Positions 24,301 through 39,300 of a stretch of 64,000 nucleotides of DNA are shown piece by piece. Within the stretch, counting starts at the first letter, position 1, and each line of letters opens with the position of its first letter. A program made the translations under genes and the position numbers. The stretch covers positions 14,994,619 to 15,058,618 of the forward strand of contig NC_049996.1 of the NCBI RefSeq assembly GCF_000003815.2, given 5' to 3'. Under the pieces are notes generated by a model. It did not search any database. It was not told the DNA's origin and saw only the letters and a program-made list of their open reading frames with translations. This DNA is from Branchiostoma floridae (taxonomy: Eukaryota; Chordata; Leptocardii; Amphioxiformes; Branchiostomatidae).

Positions 24301-27300
24301 TAGATCATGTGTGGCTTTGATATACATGTACCTCATAGATCTCAAAACTTTAAACCTCAAATCAAATATTCTAAAACTCACACCTTTAATACAGATACAC
24401 CAGATGGAAACCATTGATTCTTTTCACATTGATACCAATCCCCTCCCATTCCCCCTTATCCACACAATATTCCATCACCTCGAATCAGACACACACTTAA
24501 ACACAATCATGTACACTGTCATACAATGCACATACACACACACACATGCAAGCAGGCGCACACACACACACACACACACGCACACAAACACACACACACA
24601 CACACACACTCTTACACATGTACACAGTCAGATAATGCCTCCCCACACATGACGTACAGTACATCACACATGCACACATTCACAAGTGTATAGTAGGTTT
24701 TGTCTGTCATTCCATCATATGTCATGGGAATGTTCCTGGGTGAATCAAAGTGGAAGAGGATGGGATGTCTATATTTACAGGAATTTAATAGTACAAGAGA
24801 AAGCGGGAGAAAATTCCTGAGAATTGTCTTTTAAGATTCAACCCCCAACACTGCTCTGCAACAAATTCAGAAATACTTATCTGTACACTCAACCTTGCGA
24901 ACAAGTTTTTGATAGACATTCCCTGCCATGGTTTTATCAAGCTGCTCAATCTTGTATCTAGTTCTTCTGCTGGTTCCTTCACAGCCTGGTATATGTACAA
25001 TTTGCACATTCATTTCATTGGTTAGAATTTTGATTTGTAATCAACTACAGCAGTTAACTGTTCATCCAGCTAAATGCAGTATATACCTGATACAGCAGAG
25101 GTACAGATGTAGTTGCCCTTTCTTGTATTTCTGAATTTGTGGTGACCTTCATGTGACCTTTAGTGACCTTACCTGACGGAAGCACTCCTGGGGATGCCCC
25201 TGGGTGAAGCTGAGTTCTGGGCAGACACTTCTATTTCCTGCACCCGCACTTCACTGGGGGGAGGGGGAGAAAACATACCTCTTTATTATCATTACTTTTT
25301 TTAATTTACTTCGATTCATCACAAAACAGGGCTCGGTAAAAGCCAGTCAAATGTTTTGGGCTGTGATGAGAGATGTCTGTTCACCTTTGAACAACTACAG
25401 GAAACTTGTTCCCAGTAAGTTCCATATTACTGCAAATTAATTGAAGTTGTGGCGTGCACTTTTAGTGGCATTTTAAAAATCAAGAGTTTGTCTGATCTTT
25501 TTTCCGTTGAAACCACCACAAAAAATTCATGATTTCAAAGTAGGCAACTGTAAAAAAAGAGTTACCGTACGGTATTGTCATTCTCATGAAATGCTCAGAG
25601 TTACCAAACTTTTGTGCTATATTTGTAATTGATAAATTGAAGTTCTTAGCATATATGATATCACTGATATAGAGCACAAATGCCTTCGTTGGTATTTTTC
25701 TTAAGAAATATCTCACTGCCACCATTGTGATACACAGTTTTGCTGTGAACAAGTTTTATTCTACAGCATGAAAGTTGTACCTTGGTTGCCTTCCAGGAGT
25801 TTTCGTTGTCGAGACCGTTGTCGTCAGAATGCTCGACTTCTGCAAGACATTCGTTTCCGTCCTTGGCGCGTCTTCCTGGCCATACCATCCCAGCCCCCGG
25901 CCATAAGATCCAGGCCCCCGGTCGTACGATCCAGGCCCCCGGTCGTACGATCCCGGCCCACGGTCATACGAACCTGGCCCACGGTCGTATGGTCCTCTCC
26001 CGTTCACTTGTGTCGGCCCAACCTCCCAGATGTCAGGACTAGGCGGCGCCTGCGGTAAAACCCTGGGCTCCTCCCCTCCCACAAAGCTGCTGGTGAGATC
26101 AGCCGTGAGCGAGTCCACCTCCACGGTCAGGTTCTGATCCATGGGGGTGGTCATCTCTGGCTCGCGGTCAGGTGGAGCGCCACCTAGCGGGGAGTATCAG
26201 AAGTGCAGGGGTTAGCGAGTCACACCAAACACACTGTGTGTCTTTTATATGTCGATGAAGGTCAGACAGCCAGATAATAAGATATGCCAAATAGCAATTA
26301 CTCAAGCAAATGGATATGATATTGGAAATACATGTAGTCAGATGTTTCAGGCAGAATCCACTATCTTTCCAAAATCACTTCCAGTTGCTTGAGTAATTAC
26401 TATTTGGCCTATGCATCTTTTGTTTTTGACTGATTTATTGTTGCTCTTGAGGTGATCTTCACACAAACAGCTCTGTCCAAGGTGCTGATTTTATTGCTGT
26501 TGAAACATTACTTAATATTTTGTTTGTATTTATTTACACTGCATTTCCGGTAAACCACCTACCGGCAAAACTGTTAAGTAGTCTAACCTTGGACTGTAGA
26601 ATATCAAATTATCAAGTATGGTCAGCCAGCAGTGCAATGGGGCTTCACTACGGCTAGCATATTTTCACCAAGCATACTGGGTGACTGGTTCCTTTTGATA
26701 AGTGTGTTGGGTTCTTTACTTGCAGAGGCTTTACACTCGAGGTTTATGCCTGAAGCTCTCTCATACACAGAGCCATCAGCTTACGTCACCATGGAATAGT
26801 AAGTGTATATATTTTGTGGTAGTCAATAGTTTCTTTTGTTTGCATTGGGAGGTTGGATTACACAATCCTTACCTGCTTGCGTGTACTTGGGCCCAGTGGC
26901 CTTGGCAGTGTAGCTCCACTTCGTCATCGGTGTCAACTCCCCTGGCTTGAAGCCCTTCCTGACTGCACTCTCTGCCCTCTGCTCCACAAAACTGCGTGCT
27001 AGCAGATCTGTGGACAAAATAAAAGTTCCTTTAACCCAGGGCTCGAAATACCACCTGCATATGCAGGTTAGTGCAGATAAAATTAATGCTGTGCAGGTAT
27101 TTTTGATGTCTACCTGCACCTAACCTGCACTGGTCCATGTACTGGGTTTTATACATAAAGGTCCTATGATGTAGCTGTATATGGATTGTTATCAGCTGCA
27201 ATGACTGTTACCACATCTAAAGTATACAAGAAAAACAGCAATGGTTCCTGAACAATTTTAGTACCATCCATACTTCCTAAATTCAGAGTGGTGCAGGTAA

Positions 27301-30300
27301 AATTTGTCTGGTGCAGGTAATTTTCCATCTTACCTGCACTGGTGCAGGTATGCAGAAAAAAAGTATTTCGAGCCATGTGACCGTTCACTGGTTATCTTTA
27401 ACCCTCTTCCTTCCAAGGTATCCTCAAGGGCCAGAATTTGAATTGGCTATGAGGAACTACAGCAAGAAAAAGGTTAAGTTTGAACTAATGTCCCAGTGAA
27501 ACAGTATCTACGAAATTGGCTTATCAGTTCCTACATACACATGTAAGCTGTTTTGCATGCACTGATTACACTGACATTAAATACAAGTAAGTGAGAAGAA
27601 AACTGCTAATCATGTACCTGCTGTACCTTGTTCTTTTACAACAAGGCCAGTACTACTCTAGCACAGACCATATAGCTTATGGTATCTTTTACTATAGTAA
27701 AATCCAGTCAAACCTGTACAAGTTAAATAACCACCTCAATATGAAGACCACCTGGCCAATGTAACCACTTTTTCATGATGGTGATTTCGTTGACACAAGC
27801 ATCGCAAAGACCTGATTATTTAATAAATGGTCCCCTGGGTGGTCTTTTAAAATCTTGGGCAGATTTGACTATACTGAATCTATTGTACACTAATGCAAAT
27901 ATACACATGTACAGTACACAAGAGCTGCATTTAGTAAAAGATATATATTGTACACTAATGCACATATACACATGTACAGTACACAAGAGCTGCATTTAGT
28001 AAAAGATATTTAACTGAAGTACAAATCATTTGCATTAACTGCTGTGCAAAAAGCATATACTCACTTCCAGGTTACGTCCATACAGATGTTGCATAGCAAA
28101 AAAGGAGTGCAGCAGTTTTGAGTAAAGATATCACTACACTATTAGACTATATAGTCTACCTCATGCAATATTTCAAGCATTATGGCATGGACTTACACAC
28201 AACAAGGCTGACAATGTACATGACGAGGATTACATACATGCTGACAATTAAGGACAAATACATTTGTAGTAAGGCCATACCAATTTTATTTGTTAGTTCT
28301 CGAATTTTTAAAAGAATGCGTAACCGGAAAAACATGAAGAAGCTAAAGCCCAAGGACCAGGTTTATGCCTTGATACGCTCAGTTTTGTGTAGTGAATATG
28401 GTCATGTTCAAGTTTTGGCCATTGCTTTTATAATATCCATTTGTTATATTTTCACATAAAAAATCTGAGAACCATCAAATCAGATTGGTAAAGCCTAAAA
28501 CAGCCATCAAATGTTCAGCAGTAGATAGCAACAATTACAAATCTAATTTACACTGAAAAGAATATAAATTGGAGTTCTTCAAACATCTGTGGAAATTACT
28601 TTACTTACCTTTCTTCTTTGTTTTCGGAGGAACCAGCGGTGGACTCACATCGTATTCATTGTTGTCATCCATGATTTCTGACCATTGCAGTTTCAGGCCA
28701 CACCACTTTCTAATTTATCACTCTCAAAACTGACATTTACCACGAACGTTGCTTCGTTAGGACAAATTTTAAGGCGACGTTGGTACCTTTCTGTCCCTCT
28801 TGTGGTGGTGACGGAGGTGATATTGGTTCCATCCCCTTCAGTCCCAGCTCCGAGAGAGGCGTCTTTCCATAGATTGGTGATTTGCCTTGGAAAGGAGAAA
28901 ATCAATGCAGCACAGATTAGCCGTCGTCGGGGCAGAGGGGTGGTCAATAATTACCGCTTGTTGATGAATTTGTTATGACACCAAAAATAAGCCCTTCTTT
29001 TTACGTCCGAGGACGTTAGTGGGCTGGGGGTCATCTCAAAGGCGCAAGGCCATTTTTCATCCTAAACCCTTGAAACTGCACCAGGCAAGGCACAATGTAG
29101 AAACCTATATCTTACCTATGAAAATTGAGTTTGCTATGAGTTTGGTTGTATTACCAGTATGTATTTCTTTCGTTTGTTGTATTATATTTTTATGTTCGAT
29201 GCATTTAAGATGATTTGAACCATTGTCTTATATTTATGTGCGCAGAGCGCGTTAAAAAACGCCCTAGTGGCGACATGTCATCCCTGGTTGAATAAATAAA
29301 ATGAAATGAAATGAAAATTAATGATTACAGACTAACTCATAAAATCTTTTACAAGTTCAACTAAAAATCATGAAAGATGATGAGTTGGTCATGAACCTGA
29401 ATAGAAATTGAGTAATTTCTCAACAATCAGTTGCAGAAACTTGGACAGATGCTTGAGAAAGAATCAATTTCTGACCCACATGAACCTACATTTGCGTGAG
29501 GTAATGCTCTGTTTACTCGCACAGAATTGGGACTTAAGCTGTCTTCCAACAACAGATTAGGGGTTAATATGGACTACAAGAGTATGATGTCAAAGACAAC
29601 ATTTGACACTACTTAACAGAGCCAAAAAAATTTTGCTAAAACTTTCCTTCTCACATTATACACACCATTGAAAGAGGATAGGACATTAATAAACTATGGG
29701 AGTTCATAAAGGTTAATAAGAATGCTAATTTATGCTAATTTATGCTAATTAGAACAGGTTGCCAAAATGACAAAAAGATGTGTCATTAGTGATTTATGAC
29801 TGAAAGTGATCAAATTTGTGGGACAAAAAGCCAATAACTTGGTCATTACATGTAACCACCAATGACCCAGGAACAATCTTCCCAGTCTGCGATACATGCT
29901 TTTGTCCACCAATTACGGATTGATTTTCCAATCAGGCGACACAAAAGACAACAGCAGGAAACCGATTGTTATTTGATTAGTCTACGGTTTGTTGCCTTTC
30001 TGGCTGTAACGATTTCTTGTGGCAAATTCGTCAATTGGCGACTTCGCGTGTCAAATGCTTTAACACCGTCATGTTTGACAATGTTGCGAGTAGTTGTACA
30101 TGTAGTAAATCGATCGACTTGTGCGCAGTTATCAAACTGTGAAAAAGGGTCATTTGTTCTCACAAGACAAAAAGTAGACAGTCATATAGGCCGAATGATG
30201 TATCAAGGTTAAATAAAGGTTGAAAAAAAAAATATTCAAATACAATTCAATCTCTATAACTGGATAAAAAAGGACATTTCTTCCTGACGTTTTGAGTGAC

Positions 30301-33300
30301 ATCCATCACTCTTCTTCATTGTCACTAGAATGAACTGGCAGAACAATTCAATACAAGTACAGCTAACTAGAAAATGTAATAACTTTTCCTATGGGTATTG
30401 TCTTACCATAGGGAACTATGCAAACATGACTTACATTTGAGTGACATTTACATACAATCCTTAGGAGCTAGTGCATTGGTATGTTGAACCAGTTTTTCTC
30501 GAATTGAATTTGAATATTGTTTACTAGGATGTCTAACCTTCATAAACGTAAAAAGCAGACATAGTACAAACAAGTGTACCTTCATGCTGGATGCTAGAGC
30601 CCCCATGATGCCTCTGCTAGGGTCAGAGGTCAACTGTCCTGGCAGCATCCACTACCAATGCTAGGGTCACATTCCAAACCGGGGCCCGGACGGGCAGTTT
30701 ATGGAAACAAAAAGTGTGACATAAAAATCACACAACGTAAAAAAAAGTATTTGGATCCCTCGTGTACATCTTTGATACACACATTTATTTTTCGTTCCAG
30801 CAAACAGCCCAGCTGGGTCCTGGTTTGGAAATAAGACCCTAGCACAAGCAAGGCAAACATGTTTGTCCTGTTGGTAGTGGGTGCTGCTAGGTACATTGCC
30901 AAATGCCCCTAGGAGAGGTCCCACAGGGGCGTTGGGTGGAGAATGGAACTGTTCTTACCGGTCGGGCTCTTACCCAAGTTGGCGTACGGAGTCCGTGGGG
31001 TCACGGGGAAGTTTGGGGTCGTCGGTTCCCCGTAACCGTCGACCGAGTCGGGGCTTGTCGGGCGACGCAAACCCTGCCCGCGGTCCAACTGACTGGCTTC
31101 ATCCAAATCCTCCAGATAACTGTGGATATCCTGGAGGAGGTTGAGCAGATGTTAGCCAGAGAACTTGACTGATTTTGAAGCAGTGACATGTTTAGATAAA
31201 GTAGCAATGACAATGGTGAAATGACAATCTCCAAGCAGATACGAGGCATGGGTTGGTGTTTTACACACAATTCTTATAGTACAGTAGAAGCCAGTTAATT
31301 GCTGAAAGGATTGACGCACACTTCTGATAACTGCACGTAATCCCCAAATCCCGAACCAGTGCAGTTTAGCTACCGTAGATAACTTCGCACTATTGCACCA
31401 GCCGGATAATTGCACGAAATTCACTGGCAAATAGGCTGTGCAATTAAGCAGCCTCTACAGTATACATGTTCCTTGTAGAGATCCCAATTTCTCTCTTCTG
31501 CTTCCCTTAGAAAAGGCACTGTACTTAAAGATTAACTTAAGACCACAAAAATTTGCCTAAAATACTGAGACTGAGCCTTATCCTACATCTGCTTGGAGAT
31601 TATGAAATGGTGCAGAGCCAGAAAGATGTGACATGCATTTGGAAACATGGAAGAACAGAGGTGGCGAGAGCAGCATGTACCATATACAGGAGTGCTTTGG
31701 AAGTGCACTATGGTACTGACAACTTGAACATGGAAAGTGATGACAAGTCACCTCCATTTGTAGCGAGGGGACAGTGTGGGGACATTTCACCAGCTATTTT
31801 ATAACCTTTGACAGTTGAAGTGTCCATTTTCTGTGACTGACAAATGCTGATCAGTTTTCAATCTTTGATTCCAACGACAATAAGACTGCTAGACTGTAAG
31901 TCAAATTTCCAAACAATTCTTTGTTGTTGTAATGTATGTGCCAATAAGACCAACCAAAGCTCCAGTACTAAAATGTAATAAGCTGATTCTTACAGCCATT
32001 TTCATTGGTCAATTTACTTTCTTTTCTCAGCATTTTCATTGGTCAACATCAGCAGTTGTTTGGCAGAATTTGGACACTTCAGCTGCAAAGGAGTGCCACC
32101 AAACATACGTTTATACCAAACTTACACTTAGTACTTTACTAATAGGGGTATTGTAATCCCACAATTCCTCCTCCACAAAAACTTCATCATTAGCTTCCTC
32201 CTCTTCCTCAAATGTGAACAGCTGGAATATCAATAGTTACATGTAGGTATGGAAAAAAGAAGATTTACTCATTCCAGCCCTTATCAATTAACCAATTGTA
32301 GTCCACTGTTGATGAGATTAAAACACTTAAAACTATTCACAACCACATGTTTGTCAAGAGCTGAGGTTTCAGTAAACAATTGTCATCTTCTTCAAGGTAA
32401 AAATGACTGGTTCACTTTGCATTGCAGCTAGAAGTCATTGCTAACAATATAGTCCCAAACGTAAGGTGTCACATTTATAGCTTTTGTCAAAAAACAAGGA
32501 GATAATAAATGCAGTACCAAAAAAAATGTTATATATGAATATTGACAATTCATTCATTTATCTATTTATTTATTTCATGTGGTAATGGTATTTGGTATTT
32601 CATGGAAAAAAATGTGGATGTGAATAAAAAAACTCTCAAAATGTTATTTTTCTACCTTCTAAAATGGACATGGTGTAAATTCTGTCATGGTGACATGACT
32701 ATTAACCAGCAAGACATGCTGGCAATGTTTACACAATATAAGCTTCTAATACACGTGTGAAATCTGAAATGTTCTTGGTTTTTCACTAAGATTTGGAAAG
32801 AATCACAATGGCTTGCTGGCTCTTTCAAGGTATTAAAAAAAATCATCTTTAACCCCAGTTTTATTTTAATTTCTTCCAAACAACTCAAATCTGTTTTTAC
32901 ATCAATTAAACTGCTGTACACAAATGTAGACCAAAATGGGAAAGTTTAGATCCTACTTTTTCCTCCTAACACAAAAAGTCTCTAGATTGGGCCAAATTGT
33001 CACGAAAAAAAGAGGAGTTTCAATGATGGTCCAATTTTGAACCCTTCACTGCACAACTGTGACTTCTATCTAGCAAGCAGTTTCATCCATGCCCAGTCTT
33101 ACCCTTAAAAAACTTGCTTCAACAACAAGTAATACACATCTTATCAAACTCTTTCCTTTGAGGGTCTATTTTCTGAGGGTCTTAATATCTATTTTCAGTT
33201 AGCAGAAGACATGAATGATGATTGTTCTCAATGTCATCAACAATGTGTAATGCTGGGTTGCATACTTTAAGTGAGAAAACTTAGCATTTTCAATTTGTGG

Positions 33301-36300
33301 AGGTTGAGAATGATCATTTTCAATGTCATAAACAATGTACAATGCTTGAAGTGAAGCCATTACCTCCTTAGGCCTTGCTCCTGGATTCTTCGAGAGCGTG
33401 TGCACCAGCTCCGGAGAGAGGCACCTCTCCACGGGTTCCCGGCGCCGGAGGGACGGCGGAGAGTAGGTGGCGCTGTCCGACTCGTACCCGGACGTGCTGC
33501 GTGTGCGCCGCAAGTACCGCGAGGGTCCCGGCCTCTGCTCATCCACTTTGAGGTCTTCTTGAAGCTGGCGCAGCTTTGAATGGTAGTCTTGAAACAGACA
33601 TGCAAAGTAACTTAGAAAACATCTTTGACACTTCAACTTCTAAGGATGAGGAAGCTATAACTCTTCCTCACAAAATATGGTATGCAATTTGGGTATTCCA
33701 AGGTAGAAATGGTCTTTTTTTTTTCACTTTTCCACAAAGGAACTCTGATACTCATTCCCTTTGAGGTCTTCTTGTTTTTTGGTGCAGCTTTGAGTGGTAG
33801 TCTTAAAACAGACATGCAAAGGCCCCAGTGAATAGTTTCATCAGGTTGGTAACGTCACTGAATAAAGGGACTCTTTTTACACAACCATTGCTTTATTCTT
33901 AACAACTGCCCTGAAGAAGGTGACACGGTCACCGAAACGTTGGTGACAATAAAGCAATGGTTGTGTAAAAAGAGTCTCTTTAGGCCCTTAAGGCAAAGGC
34001 CCTTAGAAAACATCTTTGACACTTCAAGAACTCCTAAGGTTCTTAACTCTTCCTTGCAAAATATGGTAAGCAATTTTGGTATTTCAAGCTAGAACGGTTC
34101 TTTCTTCTTTTCCAAAAAGGAACACAGGAATTCTGATGCTTTCTTCCAATAACAACCAAGCCACTGAATTCTTTGAAACATACAAAGTTATGGACATTAT
34201 CCAAAAAAAATTTGGTCTGTATCTGCAGAACATTATGAACAATCCAAAGGTAAAAAAAAAAGCTGATTTTTTCATGACATTTGCTCACTGCTTCATTCAC
34301 TTCAAAGCCTACCAAGAAACTAGACAACTCAATCTCTTCCATAGTATAAGTACCAAGGACTTAAAGTAACATTTATAAAAAATTCACAATTTCTATAGCA
34401 TCATCTACATCAAACAAACAAAATCATTTTAAGTGCCTACATAAGGTTAATGTTGGAAACCTACAAATAAATAATGATTATGTTAGTATTGCAATGAGCC
34501 AAGTTAATTTGCAAGTCAGTATGTGGTCAATTGTGTGCTTTACATATAAAATACATAATCAAAACATCTTATATAAAATAAAGATAATAACAAGTGCTGA
34601 AAAAGTGATGATGTGACCATATGACAAAAGGTGCGTGGATGGAATTCAAACATTCCGGTCAGAAACTCCGCCTACCATTCCACCCAAGGTGGGACCCGTT
34701 TTCTTGTGGGTTCCCACTTGTTCCGTTGACGTATCGACTTCCTGTTCCATGCATCGTCCCCGCCATCTCACTCTCCAACCGGTAAGGCCAATTACCCGCA
34801 AAACGCAACGTTCCTTCGAACTCTATAATGTCACAATATCAGCGGTTAGCAACCAGCAGCGGCACATGCACCATCACAAGCGGCAAGTCTAGGGGTAGGC
34901 ACCGATCAAAGACAAACCTTTTAACGATGACATAGGGAAGGAAGGATACGTTAAAAGGGAAAGGGGAACATATCACCAACACAGGGCGGGAGGGGGACAA
35001 AAAGTCAGCATGCTAGTACAGGCTAATACCCTACAAGCAGGATAGATATCAGAGGTAACGCTCGGAGCATGCAAGACTCTGCTTCAACGTATAAAGTTAG
35101 AAGTAAAACAGCTGAGATCTCACTATTGGCAGACTAAATTAAGGCCTTAACGTGTACTTGTAAATAGCTAGTCAAGCAAACACTACACAAATAAACAGGG
35201 CACCTTAAACAAGCTTGGGTTGCAATCCTTGGAGGCCATACATCTTTTCAGAAGTTAATAGTCTTAAACATTTAATCATTATTTCATCTTGACACATGCT
35301 CTGGCTTCCTGACTCTAAGCCTTGCTCATTTACAAATTTGGATTTTTCTGATAAATTACAATCAATCGGGTTTGGTCCAGGTTTGGTAAAAGAAGGCCTT
35401 GCCATTCTTTTTGAAGGCACAGACATGAACATGTAGAAAGATTAAACCAGTATAGATTCATGTCTTCTCTGTCTTTACACAATATAAAGTTATAGCTGTA
35501 CTCTTTGGCTCTTTGTGTCTAAGTGGGCAATCCATCACTGTGCATGTACTGCAGGGGTACAGGTGTATCAGAACAAGGGTTGTTCTATCCCACTTATTGT
35601 TTGGGAGCCTATTTTTCAATTTTTCTTGTAAAATCTGATATTTTAAGCTTCCAAAAATACATTTTCATCAGTTGCATGTCATGAAGTTCTGGTTTTTTGA
35701 CAGGGTGATTTTTTTCCCCGCCCCAACAAGCAAATTCCGTTCCTAATTCCAGGACGAAAGGGCCGGTCCTGGAGATTACGCTGATCACAACTGGACATAA
35801 CGGATCAATTATGGAATTTGTGATTAATTGCTAACTCAATCTAGGAAGATTTCACATGGGAAACAATTTTTTTATCTACTGTCTTGCATCACGGTACAAC
35901 CCTTTCTTCAAATATAGTTCTGACTCTGTTGGGAGGGCTCTAAGATAAGGGGCAGAGTACATGATCTATTAATAGTGTTGTGGCTACTACAAGTCTGACT
36001 CCTATGGGCAGACTAGCCCCAGGGTGTGTCATAACTTGTCTCCCCAACAATTAACTAGTCCTGCCGACTTCTCAGTAAAACAGGGAAGATTATGAATGAT
36101 ATAAGCAGGGCTGACAGGAATGTTGGCAGTTCGAATCCTGGCTGGTTATAGAGAGCCCATGCATTCCCATTTATAGCCCGTTGGAAGCGTGGTGCTCTGT
36201 AGGCTAACTGAGGGAGAGGGTTCTCAGTTTGGTGGCAAAACCAACATGGCTGGTTGGCTGTCAGCTCGCGTTTCAGCCCTGTGCACTTCGAGTCTGACCT

Positions 36301-39300
36301 TGTTGCTGGCAAAACCAACCCTGAAGGTCACTATAAATAAACCCTTTTTATCGGGACATTTTTTTGCAGAAACGTTTTGGACTAAAATAGTGATTTTACA
36401 ATGTTGGGATAGAATATATAGCACACTGTAGTATTTGATGAGCAAATTTGATGTAATTCTATATAGAACATCAGGCACACAAATTTCTTTCTAAGTTTAC
36501 ATAACTTAAACATGGCTCCCAATCATTTTCTAATCATGTCCGTTTTCAGGGAGGGGGGGGGGGGCAACTTTGTGTATGAAGGATTTAAGATAGGTAGGTT
36601 GAAGATACTGATTTGTTTTCAAGAACATCACCTGCCAATTTGTAACATGCAGACATACACAATGTTATCTAACCAGCTACATAGTAGTTTGAAGTTTACA
36701 TGTCTATTGTCAAAATGAAGGGCTGATTTTAGACAGCACTAGAAGTGTACTGTGCAATTACTCTATTAATTTTCTCTCTGTTTCAGTTATATCCAATCTA
36801 ATTACTTTGAGAATGTTTAAAGCCACCAGGATTGCAACCCAGCAAGGGAGCTATGCTAAGCAGACCAGGACCGCATGTTGTGACATCGGATCTTGATCCT
36901 TTTAACAAGGAACGTACGGACTGACCACCCATGGAAAATTTGACTGAAGATATTTATCTCTGAAATAACTTTGATTTTTTTCAACCATTGGCAGGGCTGT
37001 CTCTGGTCCTAAAATTTGCTTGTTTGGACAGACAAAAAATGCATACTGTCTCAGTGTCTGTCACCAAATCTGAACTGCTGAAAATGCATTTTGGTAGGCT
37101 TAAATTGTCAGTTTTAACAATGAAAATCAACAACAATTGCCTCCTAAATGATGAGTGGGACGGAAATAGATTTCAAGTTTGAGACAGTTCTGCATTGAGG
37201 GAAAAACCCAGAATGTTTAGTGGCCAAAAAGACTTGTGATAATCCATGGGAGGTCATTACAGTGGTGATACTGCAAAAAGACTTACCCTTCACTCTCTGT
37301 CCCACCAAACCTTTCTTCTCAGCCCCTTGGTCTGCCTCCATTTCAGCCTTCGAGTAAATTCCGAAATCGGGATCGGGGGCGGCCTTCCGAGTTGGCGGCG
37401 GCGTGGCGCGAAGCCCAATGTGAGGCGAACTAGACGGTGTTGAAGAAACCGACGAATATGATGAGGTGTACGACGTCGACTGGTACGGTTGAACCGGCGT
37501 GGTCGTAACAAGAGGCTCGTAACCTTTCGGTTGGACGAACGGCCGTTCTCTGTCGTGCGTTGTATCCGACATTTGTCGCCCGAGAGGCCTTCCGTGACTC
37601 TGCCACCCTCGGCGCATCATCGCGTCTCTGCTGCTACTCCTGGTGGGCACCTGCGGAGATGCAGGCCTCTCCAGCACGGGCGTTACCGTGACAGTCGTCG
37701 TCGGCGTGACCTGTTTTCTTTCCGACCTCTTTGGCGAATGCATCCTCTGAGGCGCCGGCGGCTTCTTACTTAGAAGTTCATTGGTGTACTCCTGGAAGGT
37801 TTTCTCCTGCGTCACCACCTGCTTTTGCGGAGGCTGTTGGGAGACGACGGTCGCTTGGGCGGTGACGCTTCGCCCCGGCGCAGGGCTGGTGGTCTGAATC
37901 TGCGGAGAGGACTGCGGGCTGGCAGCAAGCGGGGAAGAGGTAGACGTTGTGTTGTATGTAAATGTTTGTACGCTTGTCGTAGTGATGAGGCTGGAGCCAG
38001 GGTGGGCCTGTAAAGGTGAGGAGGAGGTGCTGTAGTCGGGAGCGTATGTCTGCCCGAACCTCTGCATTTCCCGCTTTCTCTTCAGCTTCAGCTGCTGCTG
38101 CTGAAGCCACGTCAAACCGGCCATTTCCTCGGGGGTGGGGGAAGCGCTGACGGGGGGCGGGGAGCGAATGTTCGCCTGAGGGGAGGGGTTGCTTGGGACC
38201 GGGTTAGCGCGGATAGGGCCGTTCATCACCGGTTTGTCCGGCTGCGGATTGGATGCGGCCGGTTTTGACCTGTTGGTCATCTGTGGGCTGTTGCGTTGTT
38301 GTTGTACGTTTACAGTGTACGCCCTCCGCACTTGTTGTTGCACTTCCACGTTCTGTATGTTTTCCGGTGAGGGAGGGCCCTGCAGGTCGCCGATGTGTAA
38401 CTCCATCATAGGATCCCGTCCTCTCGGCTGCGATTTCACGGGCGGCGAATCGTCTAGAATATCCGTCTCTCTGTCCAACTCCGTCAGCTTGTAACTTCCG
38501 CCGGGGCTTCTGTCCGTTGCCGGTCCGTTCACGCCGTTCACGATTTCCAGTTTTTCGTACTTCTCGACCTTTGGCACATCTTTCCCGTTCACCGTGTGAT
38601 GTTGGATCGTCACTGTCTGGTGTGACGTTTGCACTCTCTGTTCCATTTTCGACCCAGGCTTATTCTGTCTCAGCTCCCATACTCTAGACTTGGACTCCTG
38701 TGACACAACATTCCCTGCCTCGTCCACCTCAACATTCCTACTGTGGGTCTCGACCGTTTCCGGAAAAACTCCATTCACCATTCTAGGTTCGCTTTTCTCG
38801 ACCGCCAGCTCAACGTTATCCAGCAGTTCATCCAGGTTGGAAGAATTTGGATCTATAGCGGGTGAGTATGGCGACAACTCACCCCTGTCACTCCGCTCCG
38901 TGGTGGAAGAATTCCCCGAGTCGCTGCTCACGGAGAACGTCGCAGGCCCGTTGGGGAGGCTCGTCGGGCCGTTGGTCGTGGGGCTCGGAATATTCTCGTT
39001 CTCGCGGTCGGACGACGACTTGCGCTCCTTTTTCCTCACTTGTGCATACAGACTCCCGTCCACAGGACCCCGCTCGTGCTCCACTTCAACTGTACAGAAA
39101 TATGTCAGGCATTAGGGACATGCAGCACCCACATGCTTGCACTGTGAATGCGTCTGCTTAATTTGGCGTGGGGGCCAGCCAATGCAAAGACAGGCTAGCC
39201 GCCCTGCAGGATGATCAAAAGATTTCAAATAAGAAACTCAAATATTGGACTCCCCAAAACAAAATTGTCTGACAAAGGTGAAGCCAAAATTCTGCACAGC

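Larger units (their letters stand above)
20224..25172. other. Tensin intron 16, nearly 5 kb
   Basis: The longest gap inside the disordered region. About 21100-21700 is locally richer in CpG, with no exon recognised; an alternative promoter is possible but unsupported. 23210-24150 holds two tandem duplications and a MITE, and 24533-24612 a CA repeat. Confidence 0.55.
28678..30958. other. Tensin intron 12
   Basis: A retroelement-like tail at 29288, a triple GCTAATTTAT repeat near 29724 and a family G element at 30232. No further exon recognised. Confidence 0.55.

Noticed and set aside
24311-24679. 113- and 60-codon frames on opposite strands
   Set aside because: Produced by the CA microsatellite; both consist largely of His/Thr or Val/Cys repeats.
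36120-36150. GTTCGAATCC, a good Pol III B box
   Set aside because: No A box and no cloverleaf can be formed around it; at most a SINE remnant.
38690-39161. Long plus-strand open frames of 141 and 99 codons
   Set aside because: They are antisense shadows of the G+C-rich tensin exon 9, which has strong homology on the minus strand.
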